Below, in pieces: positions 45,896 through 58,808 of a stretch of DNA of 64,000 nt. The position numbers and the translations under genes were made by a program. The DNA comes from Trichobilharzia szidati. Its lineage: Eukaryota > Platyhelminthes > Trematoda > Strigeidida > Schistosomatidae. Location of the stretch: positions 105,413,256 through 105,477,255 of the forward strand of contig OX235271.1 in the NCBI GenBank assembly GCA_944472155.2. Reading direction: 5' to 3'. How positions within the stretch are numbered: the first letter of the stretch is position 1; each line of letters starts with the position of its first letter. The notes under the pieces are model-generated. The model was not told where the DNA came from. It saw only the letters and a list, made by a program, of their open reading frames with translations, and ran no database searches.

Positions 45896-46502
45896 GTCAT
45901 TCACTTCATTTCGTTGTTCCAGAAAATTCTTACTAAGGGTTACCTAAAGTTTTTCGTCTTAGATAGACAGACTGATAGAATCAACAATGTAGTACCATTC
46001 TCGCTTGAGTAACTTTCGACTGTGAAGAGACCTCTGTTTCTAACGTTTCTGTAATAAAGGATTCCATCTATACACCTCTCTATCATATATAGATATAGGC
46101 GATTCGTCTAAATAGTTCCGAGAACTGAAGATACCATCCTTTGCTACATTGAAGTAGTCCTCATTAACTTAACGATGAGGCATTTTTATAATAGCTTCAT
46201 CAGTTTGCTGTATCTACTTTGGTATATCACATCTTAGTGAAAATCCACACAGTTATTGACGAACCGTTTACCGTTCTGTAAAATGAGGCATTTTACTAAG
46301 GTGCTATTGACTTCTTACTTGATAAATGTAGACTTTGGGAGCTCAGATTTTGAAAGGCCTTATGTAAGCCTTCCTTAAATGTAGCGGTAATGTTAGTCTC
46401 ACTATGTATTGATTGGTTACTCTCAGTCTCCTGTAAGTTTATAGAGAAACTGTCTGTTAAGCTTTTTGTGGCGCTTGAATACTTGGATTTCCTTTAGGAC
46501 CT

Positions 46503-46930
46503 TTGATTTATTGGTTGGATGACAGTATTGCTATAGGCAACTTAGGACTCTGCAAGAACTGGCGAGGAATTATGCTCCTGTCGACGCCAAGTAAAATTCT
46601 GAGTCACATCATCCTGGAGAGAATAGAGGACGCACTTGATGCAGAATTCCGACCAGAACAAGCTGGATTCAGCAAAGGCAAATCATGTTCTGACCGAATT
46701 GCAACTCTACGCATCATCATCGAACAAAGCATGGAATGGCAATCAAACCTCTACCCCAACTTTATAAACTTTGAGAAGGCCTTCGACAGCGTTGACCGCG
46801 AAGTAATTTGAAAACTACTCGAGTACTTATTCAACAGCTGTATGACAACGGCACATGTCAATTGATCCACAACGGAAAACCCAGCAAGCTGAAACGAAAG
46901 AGACATTTTAAAATGGGAAGTCCTCTATAT
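46503..46930 (+). mobile_element. RTE (SR2-like) reverse-transcriptase fragment, copy B
   Basis: The duplicate of 2,533-2,960 with the same truncations and the same stop codon. I see no base differences in the coding part. Confidence 0.8.
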
Positions 46931-49290
46931 TAAGAAAGTAAATATTATTTATACTTCGAGTCGTCGTCATTCCATACACAATATGAAATATGGTGTTCAT
47001 GGATTTCGGAAAAGGATTGTCGGTCAGCAAAATCTAGCACTAATTCAACAATCTAAGTGTCCTTGTTAGGGGTTACTTTCAGTTTCTTAATTTTGAAAAT
47101 ATGCACATTGCACTGTATTTGTTGGGACATGTTATAACCATTCGGAAGCGATCTTACACCATTTAATTAAGAGAAGGCCAAATCAATGATTGGATTTCGT
47201 CTCATCAGCATATACTAGCCTTTCATAGTGGATTTATAATGTATGGAAACCCATGAATCTATGTGGATAGGAAATTATGTTGGAAAAACATTTAAATCAA
47301 GTAATAACCTTTTCTGTGGTAATAAATTTGTCACTTCCCACTATTGACCAGCGTACTTTTCCACCGAAGTCTTCACTTCCTTTAGTTTGCGCTACCTAGT
47401 GTTAGTCAAGAGCATTAGTGATGTGACTGGCTCGGATTTATGAACCCCGGCCTGAACTAAATTACGCAAATCCTCATCTTAGCAGGATCACATGCTCTAA
47501 TTCGGATTAACAAATTAGCATGAAAAGTTGATAGTCGAGATAAGCAGCCTTCTTGAACAATGGACATTCTTAACAGTGTTCACATGTATCTCATTGCAGG
47601 TAAGACCAAGAGCAGAAAACTTAGTCATGTATAAGTCCAGTACTGAATGAGACCATTTGCTTGTCACTTTTAAAAGCTTTTTTACATTTAAGTAATTAAA
47701 CTTCGAGTCTGATGTACAGTAAATCCATAGTTTCAACTTTCACTTCGAAGATGATTTTTCATCACTTTTATTATTCTACTGATCTTTGAATTGACCAGTT
47801 AGTCTTCATTGGTAAAGTGTGGTAATTGAAGCGCAACTGAAACCTCGAAGAGCCACAAACTTTGACTTTTCTCTTGTAAGTGTACGGTCTAAGAGGCATC
47901 CGAACTCAGATGGTAATCTGAGGGTTATAATCCTGTAGTGTCGCGTGCTATATCCTTTTTCAATCCTCACAAACCATATGTATTATATGACTTCACTAAT
48001 CTGAATATATCTCATATAGTCTCAGTAGTCACTCTTAATATATTTATCAATATTAGTACCTCTATGACGAGTATAGTTTGTATTATTTATCTGATGTCGT
48101 TTCATTCCTTTAGACAATTTATTAATACATCCTAGAACACATTTACTATGATCATTTTGTTGAACCTACTAGACAATAATGAAATGAAATCGTTTCCTGT
48201 TACTATCATAAATCACAACGTACAACTGTTCAAAATTCTAAACTAAACTTTTGGTACATTTAGCTGTTTATATTTTTGGAGAAAAATTGGAATTCAAAAG
48301 GTTAGGGCTTTTGATTTGCGATGTGATGACACACTTTTGATTGTGGATATATCCAGATGACGGTTCGCGAATAGGGTGAAATGCGTACAATGAGGCAGTA
48401 GTTCAATGATAGCATGCTCATCAGAGATAGAGTACCTCGAGTTCCAACTGCACCTCCACGCACTCAAAAACCTCATCTAGCTATAATGGTAAAGCTGGAG
48501 AAGAGGGTAGTAGGCTGGCAACCTCCTCACCCAGCAAACATAACCCAACAACAGTACAACTGAAACTTAACCACTTGAAACCATTCATACATATTCTACT
48601 CGAAATGTGAGGAGGGAAAAATAATTAAGCCAATATATGTATATGTAAGTATAGATGTATACTGGTTTATTATGAAAAGATTAAAATTCACAGAAAATAC
48701 TAATCAAAATGTAAATATCAAAACAATACGAAGAAAAATATAAATTCATTTTAAAAAACTATAAAAAATAAAATGATACGCATTGTATTATTACTAAGCA
48801 AGAAACAAAACTAAGCATGAAAATCACTTTTTGTCATTAGACAAACAAAGATAACAACACCATTTGTCGACTATAATTCACACGTTATAAAGGGATTAGA
48901 GAGAAATACTGTTAACTTCATACAATTTAAAACTTCACCGGTTTCCATTAATATATATATGTATGTATGATATTGAGAGCATTGTTTCATAGAATTCTAT
49001 TTAATTTTTTTGTTTAATGCAGCATTTAAATACGAAATGGTAATATGGAATAATGAAAAGAAAACTGAATAGTGCTTGCTTATTTGTGTAAACATCAATA
49101 ACGGCTCTACATACTTAAGATTACACACATAGCAAGTAAAACAAAATCCATGAAAATAATCAGAATCCGTAAATATTATTATTATTATTATTTTAAAAAC
49201 CGAACGTACATGGTATTTTTGGGAAATAAAATTAATGATACAAATACTGCTACTAACGAAAACCGTAGTATAAATAGAAAAATAAATTTT
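46931..49290. other. Gene-poor spacer (copy B)
   Basis: The duplicate of 2,961-5,320, differing at a few bases (for example around 48,054-48,079). No gene seen. Confidence 0.45.
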
Positions 49291-49802
49291 TTATAAAGGT
49301 TGAATAACACTGGGCTGTTGTTGTTGTGGTGGTGGTGGTGCTGATAATGATGATGATGAGAATCCATTGTGCTGTTGTATAGAATAATTAGTACTTAGTG
49401 AATTCAAATGATGTGTAAAATGTGAATTGTATGAGGCTAATGATACTTCTGATCTACTACACTCATCATCGGATCGATTTGATTTTACTCTTTTTATTGC
49501 ATTAATTGTATCTAAACAGGCTTGAATTGCACGACAATTTTGGATTACCTCTGGTGGATTAGCATCAGCATCAAGTTTAGCCGTTAACTGTTGTATTTTA
49601 TTCAATATTTTAATGAGGATATCATCTTGAATTTGATTATATAAAAATTGATCATCGTTTTGATCTGAATTAGACATAGGAAGACAATTTGAATGAGCAG
49701 TAATACTGTCTTTGGATTGAGCTTTATTTAATGTTCCATTTGTACTAGATAGTGAAGTTGATGTGTTCTGTGGACTATAGTTTACAGATTTCCCATCGAT
49801 AG
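49291..49802 (-). CDS. Terminal exon of an unidentified gene (copy B)
   Basis: The duplicate of 5,321-5,832, with the same acceptor site, phase and stop. The only protein changes I see are His for Tyr in ITAHSN and one more Pro and one fewer Gln in the C-terminal PPPPQQQQ run. Conservation of an open frame in both copies supports a real exon. The upstream exons would lie to the right, but none was recognised before the window ends, so any intron would have to span both Gypsy elements. Confidence 0.55.
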
Positions 49803-49822
49803 CTAAAAATGTTAAAAACACT

Positions 49823-51375
49823 TAATCTATTAACCAAATCTCAATTAATAACTTCCATTACAGCATGAAGAGAATATGTAAAATATGATGCTTTATGCTA
49901 ATCATTTTGATTACTTTTCATATAGAAAATTAAAGGCGATGAGTCATTACATAACTTCTAATTAATTGGTGAACTTAGGCGAATAAAATGATAGAACTTG
50001 AAAATTAATCTAATGCTCACTAGTGATTCATACAGGATGAAGTTTCCCAGAGTTCTAGTGAGAAATCGTGACAGAAGTTGACTGCAGGGTCAGGTGCTCA
50101 CCGATGACATTGGCTGGTGCTGGTTCTGTATGTCACGAATTAGCACAAGTTATAACTCATGGACCACTGAGTTCTCTTCAACTGGTGGAATGGTCAACAG
50201 GATTGCCTTATAACCAAACGATCACAGAGTGCATCCTGTGAAGAGTCGCCAGCTAGGGCAAAATATCTTTCTAGTACTCACTAACTTTTCAGTAATTCTC
50301 GAAATGATGTCGATTCGTAACCTAACTTGAAATCACTCAACACCCTGCGAATGAATATTTGCAAATAAAAAGAGAGATATGTGCTTGCCTCCTATTTCTG
50401 AGTGATTTTAAAGGATATCTCAGCAACTAAATGAGTAATCAATCAGGTTTCCATTTAATTAGGAAGGAAAGCACCTATCCACAATACCGACACCTGATTG
50501 GTTATACACTTGGTGAGCGACAGGAAATCCCTCAGCATAGCGATGCTAATGCCAAATGCATGTCTGATAGCTATGACAAGTTTAGTTACCAGGGTGACAT
50601 GTATATATTTAACATGCTGGTTATCAATTTTTAAGGTTAGAAACTAAAACCACCTAGTGAAGCGAGTTTGTGACATGTAAATGTCAGCAGTACATGATAA
50701 GTGGTATATAATAGCAACCATTTTGGGATGATAGCAGTTATGAATTTGAAACATGATCTGTCTGTTATAGAATGTGTATCATGAGCAGTAAATAACTTAT
50801 GAGATATTACACCACTAGAATAAAAATATTTGACACTGAATATTTTACTGTTCTATTCCGGTCAGTCAGTATTCATACCACATATTGACAGATGATAGAT
50901 GAAATCAAATGTTGTTGGATGTTTGAACCTTCATAACAAGAATGAAGATTCACACGCCTGTAGCTAAATTCAAATTTAGGCTGCTTAACTCTGGCCTGTG
51001 ATTGGTTATTAATTAATGTTCTAAACAGACATGATATGAGTCATTCAAGTCAATGTTATATACTACGTCAAATAAATAAATAAATAAAGGTGCTCGAGAT
51101 GTCCAATGTCATTAGATTTCCTACTTAGTATGTATATTTGCATACCACTTTTATGATAAATAGATAAGCTTACAAACACAATCATTTCCCATAATACACT
51201 GATAAGTATTAGTTTTGCCTTTTATTTGTACTATTAAATACAGAAAAAAATATTCCCATCTTTTCTCTCCATTTTAAAGGTTTTCACTTAATGAATGTAG
51301 TAGTGAAAACCATTACTACATATAAATAGGATGCATTGGAACTAGTCAAATCCTGTAGATATACCTTACACTCGA

Positions 51376-51380
<5 letters not shown>
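49823..51380. other. No gene seen (copy B)
   Basis: The duplicate of 5,853-7,410. Confidence 0.4.

Positions 51381-51420
<40 letters not shown>
51381..51420. repeat. (TA)n microsatellite, copy B
   Basis: Twenty TA units, against twelve in copy A. Confidence 0.9.
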
Positions 51421-51421
<1 letters not shown>

Positions 51422-52125
51422 TATGATTATAGAATGAAAGACATATGCATGTAAACAAAAATGTTTTTATACATATAACTACAACGACATACAACGTTTG
51501 CAAATATATTCCTGATAAACTAGTCATCCAACTCATGTGAACATAGACTGTATACATTAAAAAGCCAGCACCGTGGCGAAAAAAAATTAAGCAAGAAGTA
51601 TCTATAAAAACATTAAACATCATAAAAAGAGTTAATCAAACAAAACAATGAAAGAAGGGTAGGAAATGGAAGGTGTAGATTATTCGCGACTGTCAGGGTG
51701 AATGATTACATGAATATATGCAGTATAAATAATTGATAATGTTAACAGTAATGATAACAAAAAATAACAGTAACAATAATAAGGATACAAAGTAACATCA
51801 AAATGTATGGAATGCATCCGTGTCAAAGAAAGATTAGCACATGCAAGCATAATTCAGGAATTAGAGGAAATCAAAACTTGTTATAACTTTAAATAAAAAT
51901 TTATGCACATAATAAACAATGAGGTGGTCGTTAGCCTCTGAGAAATTCAAATATAAGGAGATATATATATATCCTTGGTGAATGCATATGCTTGCAGTAC
52001 AGTTAATAAACTACAAACCATTAGTGATAATAATATTAATAAATGTCTATGTTTATAGTGAAAGGAATGTCAACAACAATAATACTGAGGAGAATGTCTA
52101 AATAAAGGTTAACGTACTTGTTATG

Positions 52126-55100
52126 TCAGTCAATGAAATGAACATAGCGGGTAGGTTTATAGATCTGCCGACCACTGCGTGTCTGAACAGGGGGAAGTGT
52201 GAAGAGCGGAAGTGTAGGAGTTGCATTGATTTTCTCATTATTTATCGGTACAGGCGTTGCTATTGCTTCATATTCACTGTCCATGTACGCTGGTTTCAGA
52301 CGGTCAACAGAAACAGTTTCCTGCTTACCATTTTTGTTCAGTGTGAAGTATTTGTCAGTGCGCTTGAGTACTGGAAAAGGACCTTCATATGGATGTTGTA
52401 AGCCTTTCCTAATGGCATCGACGCGAACAAATACAAATTTGCAAGTAAGTAGATTCTTGTTAACTTGAGCTTTGTGAAATGATTGGCGAGGGGCTACTGG
52501 TCGAAGATGAAGCATTTGCTGAGTAAGACGATTGGTAAAATCAGAGATATTTACATCAGTTGAATCATTGGAAAGAACTAACTGACCAGGCAATGTGAGG
52601 GTAGTACCATACACGAGTTGAGCAGGTGTACATCCCAAGTCTTCTTTGACAGTTGACCGGGTACTGAGGAGAACTAATGGTAGGTGTTCACTCCACTTAG
52701 ATGAGTCAGCTTGTGCCATCAAAGAGCTTTTCAGTTGTCGATGGAAACGTTCCACCAGACCATTCGCTGCAGGATGATAAGCTGTAGTGGAGATGTGGTT
52801 CATTCCAAGGAGTCTCGTAAGCCCTCGAAACGGAGTTGGTTGAAATTGAGCTCCTCGGTCTGTGGTAATCGTTGTTGGTACTCCATAGTTTGACACCCAA
52901 CGATCTAGGAAAACCAAAGCGGTATTTTCTGCAGATATGTCGTTGAGTGGACAAGCAATAGCCCATCAAGTGAATCGATCGATAGCTGTAAGGATATGTG
53001 TAAAACCTCTGGATGGTGGTAATGGTCCAACAATATCAATGTGCACATGTTGAAATCGTTTATCTGGTAAATTGAACTGCTTTGGAGTTGTGACGGTGTG
53101 ATGATGTACCTTGAACTTTTGACATTGCAAGCATTGGAGTGCCGATCTCCGAATATCGGAGTTCATTTTTGGCCAAACGAAACGCTCACTGATTAACTTA
53201 ACCGTAGCACGTACTCCAGGATGAGACAGAGAATGTAGATGTTCAAATAAAGGTTTTCGACAACTTTGTGGAACAAAAGGTCGATGAACGCCGGTAGAAA
53301 CGTCGCAGATGATAGTTGTATCAGACAGAGGAATAGGTATATCCTGCAACTGTAGGGAGGACTATCGTCTACAATTATGAAGTTCGGCGTCACTTTTCTG
53401 CAACTTGGTGATATTGTCTAAGCTAATGTCTATCGAAGATAGAAGCTGATTAACATCACATCGAGACAAAGAATCGGCTACAATATTGGAATCTCCTTTG
53501 ATAAACTGGATGTCTGTCGAGAATCGTGATATATAATCCAGTTGTCTGGCTTCTCTCGAGGAGTGTTTGTCCAACGAAGTGCTAAAAGCATAACAAAGAG
53601 GCTTATGGTCGGTTAAGATAGTAAAATGTCGACCTTGTAATAAGAAGCTGAAATGTTTCACTGCTAGATAGATAGCTAACAGTTCTGTGCCAAAAGTACT
53701 GTAACGTGTCTGAGCCGGTTCTAACTTCTTCGAAGAGAAAGCAAGTGGGGGTAACGTCACCATTAATCTTCTGCTGTAACACCGCGCCCACAGCTACTTG
53801 GGAGGCATCTGTGCACAAGATAAGGGATGCTTCGGGGTTGATGTGGGACAACATAGCGACTTTAGATAAAGCGTCTTTAGCGTTGCAGAAAGATTCGTGT
53901 GCTTGCTCTGACCATTGAAATTTTTTAGGATCACTTTTAAGGAGATCGGTTAAAGGTTGGACGATAGAAGGAATAAAACGTCAATAGAAATTAAACATCC
54001 CCAAAAATTGTCGGACTTTCTTCAAAGGGTCTGGTTGGGGGAAGTTTTTGATTGTATCTATCTTTTCCTCAGTAGGCCTGATTCCCTCGGCAGTTATGTA
54101 GTGTCCTAGGCATTGAATGGAAGAGGCACCGAAAATGCACTTCTTAGGATTTATAGCGACACCATACTGTTCGAAACGCTGGAACAAAGTGCTAAGATGT
54201 TTCTTATGTTCCTCTTCCGACTTGCTAGCAATTATTACGTCGTCGATATAAACGAACACAAAGTCAAGGCCCTGCGTGACTCGGTCCATGAAGCGCTGAA
54301 AAGTCTGTGCAGCGTTTTTCAGCCCGAAAGGCATTCGTAAGAATTCAAACAAGCCAAAAGGTGTTATAATGGCTGTCTTCTCGATGTCCTCAGGAGCGAC
54401 TGGTATCTGGTGATAAGCTCTGACTAAATCCACTTTGGAGAAAATAGTTTTACCTTGCAGTATTAGAGAGAAATCATGCAAGTGCGTAATGGGATAACGA
54501 TCTGGGACAGTGGCGTTATTCAAATGTCGGTTATCCCCACATGGTCGCTAGTCATGCTCAGCTTTTGGTACCATATGTATTGGTGAGGGCTGAGGACTGT
54601 TGGATGGCCAGATGATGCCCAATTGCATCATGTGTTCGAATTCAGCTTTGGTTGCTGCTAACTTGTCGGGTGGTAGTCGACGAGGACGTGCTCTGACGGG
54701 TTGACCAGTTGTGACAATTTTATGCGTGACAGAGTGAGGAACATCTTCGCTATTATAAGATGGCTTTAAAATTTTTGGGAAACGTTGCAGTAATGCAGAA
54801 AACATGCAATCATCTGGCTTTTCGATGCATATGTTGTAAACAGAGTAGTTTGAGATGATTCCGTGGACTTGAAGCTGGGTGCAGTTATCAATCAGCTTTT
54901 TCTTGTTGACATCAACCAGCAGATTGAAACTGCTTAAAAAATCGGCATCCAGTATGGCATGACGAACGTCAGCTACTATGAATATCCATGTAAATCGACG
55001 ACGTAAACCAAGATCCAAAATAAGTGATTGTTCGCCGTAGGTCCGTATGCTAGTTTGGTTAGCTGCTCGAAGTGAAAGTTTTGCAGCTGTGCTAGAAGAC

Positions 55101-56135
55101 CGCCTGGAGAGTGAAGGAGGTATTACACTGACTTCGGCTCCTGTGTCTACCAGCAATAATGTGCCTGTGGTTTTGTCCCTCACGTAGAAAAGGCGACTTG
55201 AATGGTTGCCAGTAACAGCTGTCGCCATCACTGTCTGGCTGGGGAGTTTCCCTGAGCCGAGTTCCTACTGCTGAAAGCACATGGTTTCAAGCACCAAATA
55301 GCTCGGTTTCCAAACTTCTATGATACTAGCAAATATTTTGAGTACTAGACGTTGAGGTCCGCTGTCTTGAAAACGACCGTCGACGTTGCCGTGACCTGGG
55401 CGGTGATCTACTACCTCATGCACGTAAGCTTGAAATTTCAGTTTCTAGCTTTTCCATCTTATTCGTCAATGTCGAAATCGCTGACAATATAGTTGTGTCG
55501 GTAGCAGACGTCCCTCGAACCGGTAACCCCTGACTTGTCGGTACGTTGTATATACTGGTTTCAGGCATTACATCTAGTATTCTATCTGCCAGCTCACTTA
55601 GTGCGTCTAGGTCGACCGATTTGGAGGAGATGGTCAAAACCTGTTGGATATGTCGCGGTAGCCGTTGCAACCACATCTGGCGTAAAATCACGTCGTCAAC
55701 TTGGTGTGGGTTAAGCAGTTGACGCATGTGCCTGAGGAGCTGAGATGGAGTCCGTGAGCCTAACTCACAAGCAGTAAGTAACTGTTGGATCCGTTTCTCA
55801 TCTGAAACACTCCTTCTTTGAATCAAAACTGCTTTGAGCCTATCATACTGGTGGTCTGCAGGGGCGCTGTCAATTAAATCACTAATGTCTGATAGAACCT
55901 CTGTGGGCAGTGCGGCTAAAACACATCCATACTTCGCAATCTGTGACTTGATTCCGCGGGCAGAAAAGAGGGGTTCGATGATGGCAAACAAAATCCGCGG
56001 CTCAGTGAAACCAAATAGCGGTAGACGCAGATCGACTATTGCGTTGATTGATGAGTCTTGTGCCTCCTTAGTCTCAGTTGCAGCAGGTGAACGTGTAGGT
56101 GAGGATATGATTATTATGCGAATATACAGGTACAC
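52126..56135 (-). mobile_element. Gypsy-1, decayed Gypsy/Ty3 retrotransposon (copy B)
   Basis: The duplicate of 8,140-12,148 with the same domain order: gag 56,135-55,416, protease and start of RT 55,231-54,548, RT 54,523-53,981, RNase H 53,854-53,362, integrase 53,349-52,126. It shares all four pol nonsense codons with copy A. In addition the probable gag start ATG is ATA here, and RNase H is frameshifted between 53,763 and 53,790 because the copy A single-base deletion is absent. No LTRs found. Confidence 0.88.
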
Positions 56136-57176
56136 AGATATAAATACATGGAATGTGCAGTCAAAAGTAAAAATAATAACAATAAAAATATAGAGTTTCT
56201 ATAAAGCTAAGATGTTCAAACGGGCTCACCGGTTATTCTGGCGGACCTAAGACTTTGCTAGCTTAATATACCGGATTCGAATAGAAATAAAAATACAAAA
56301 TCCGTACAGTTACTGGAAGAATATGTTAAAATTTGTCACTTGGGTTATTACAAGGTCCAAAATCCACAATTAACTTAACAGACTCCAGAAGCATTGTAAG
56401 AAGACTGCTCCAATCTTAATTCTCCAATGTCGATATTGACAGAAATCGACCAAGGTAACGTAGGGAGAAATTACGGTGTCCCTGCGAAATTTTGAAATAG
56501 AAGATAGGTAATTAGAATTGGCCGATGGCAGTTGAGATGGTGGAGACGACGGAGAGTTGTAGGCAGAACTATATTTTCATTCAAAACACGAGGTTAAGTT
56601 CAAAGTGCAGAGATCTTGGTTGAAACAAAGTAGTGTACAATATGTTCATTTCTCACATAATAGTAAAAGTTGGGCTGAAATTATTCCGCATGCTCAAGGT
56701 CATTGGTGGAGTGAGACGCTCAAAGGTCATTTGCGTCCATGTTAGTCGGCCATGTTGGGTTGCAATTCTGTATCCGTTCGTTTACACATTGTTTTTTACG
56801 TTTATCCTGCAGCTATTCACGACTTATCTTGATGCATATTGTTCACAAATGTTGCTTTTCAACTCATTTTTGTTTCCGTTGATGTTAAAATTCGTTGGTT
56901 TCGAAAGATTTTACCACCAGATCAGTGCATACATTTCATGATAGTTGTTTCATACCTTGCTTTCATGCGTGGTTTCAGTGTTTTAGTCGTTTTTCAGCCA
57001 ATAATGAAATAGTGCTGTGTGGAAGTTTTGGAAAATATGCAAGTGAACATGTTTAGCTGACAAAAGCTGTTGTTTTTAGTTCATTTGCTGGTTGCCGTTA
57101 TTGATTCTGGCTCAGTTGGTTACTTAGAATGTAGAAATCTCGAAAAAACAATGTCTTTCACATTCATGTTTACAAC

Positions 57177-57347
57177 ATGCAGCAGTCTACGAGTGAATCC
57201 GGTGAAGGGAATACCACCAGGGTTGCTATTGGCAAGTTTTCCGAAGAGCATATTAAACCTGGAGATTTCAGAACGTGGTTTGAAGTTGAAAAAGCTTTGA
57301 AGCTTTTTGAGAAGCTGAGCATACCATCAGTGTATATTATCAGTTAA
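57177..57347 (+). other. Small plus-strand reading frame, possibly a gag relic (copy B)
   Basis: The duplicate of 13,190-13,360, with the same predicted peptide; the two differences seen are silent. Confidence 0.3.
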
Positions 57348-58512
57348 AGAATCAGTTATATTGTCAGAGAATCTAAATCAAACAGGGTCAAGCCACATAA
57401 GAAGTATGAATCTGTTGTGCCTGTACGAAGTTTTGGAACTGAAAGAAACTTGATAGCAATCAGAAACCCCTAAATGGTAAGTGTTACCTATGTTTAATAA
57501 TGCCCAATATACTAGATCCAAATACATGAACTAGGACCGCCTGTACCAAAGCCAGTGTTAACGGCCATTCAGTGTGTTGCAAGACGACTTAAAAAGCGGA
57601 TAACATGGTGACCTGGTGAGTGTACGAACTATCCCAGTTGAAGGTAAGACTTTAATTAGCAAGAATAACGTTTCGGGTTGTGGTCTACAATCGGTGGTTA
57701 CAACAAGCTGAGAAGCTGATTATTATTCGGGGTGGAAATATTGGCTGAATACAGATTGCTTGTTTCATTTCAAATAATGGAATTCCTATTTTTCGGATGT
57801 TTGTGATTTCTCCGTAGCTATAAATACGGATAACCATTATTTTTAAAAAAACTAAATAAATTTTCCTAGGACAATTGGTTTTCTATTTCTTGGTGAAATA
57901 TCAAATTAATACGATTAGAAGATTAGGTAGCAAAGTAGAATGTTCTGTGATTGAGAATCGTAGTCGTCGTGTTTCGGGATTAATATCGCGCTTCTAACTA
58001 TTATAACCCAATGGATATAGACTTTCCCTAATGGTACATTATGATACCTAGAAGTCATAAGCACACTATTTTCAGTAAATTTATTCTTACTTTTTAAGGG
58101 ACTGCAAATAGTGAGTCATTTGAGGTGATAGGATGAATACCTGTAAACGCTTTCGTTGAGATTATGGTATATTTACTTTTTCCGAGTGGGAGACGATCTT
58201 TTTACCAAGAAGGTTCTCAGGATGTCCACTTTTACTTTGAAATTCAAAGATAACGTTAAGTTGCTCACTAAGATATTAGCGGAAACCTCTTTAAGGTAGC
58301 TATGTAGCTTTAGGTAATGCGTCATAGAAGTAAGCAACGTAGTGTCTAAATATATTAAACGTTGTATAACTGGTCAAATCGTAGCTCTTACATACTAGTT
58401 AGTCTTATAAATAATGAATGCACCGTACAAACGTTTACTTTGATTTGCATATGTAGCTCATAAGCATTATACCTGCGTGTAATATACATTTAAGGCTGAT
58501 ACGCTTGTTTCG
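57348..58512. other. No gene seen (copy B)
   Basis: The duplicate of 13,361-14,525, with scattered substitutions around 58,009-58,094. Confidence 0.45.
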
Positions 58513-58808
58513 TGTTCTATTTGACTAAATTAGCGTACACGTATTTTCTAGTACTTCTTCACGTTTATCAATGTGCGCAGACGTTGTGGCTACTCGACGC
58601 CCACAACGTAAAATCAGAAGGCACTTGTGAAGAGTGTAACCGTGTATTATAGCAGTAGTCAAATTTCAAAATTGTATCAAGGTAACGCTCAACAGTAAAT
58701 TGACAAATGTTTACGAAGTACATATAAAATCGGTATGTGTAAACATATAATATGAGTATGCAAATTAGATTAAAATCGTATGTTTATAGTTGGTACAGGG
58801 GTTCTACA
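58513..58808 (-). repeat. Gypsy-2 3' LTR (copy B)
   Basis: 296 bp, matching 14,526-14,821 with about one difference (GACGTTGTG for GACGGTGTG). Confidence 0.95.
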
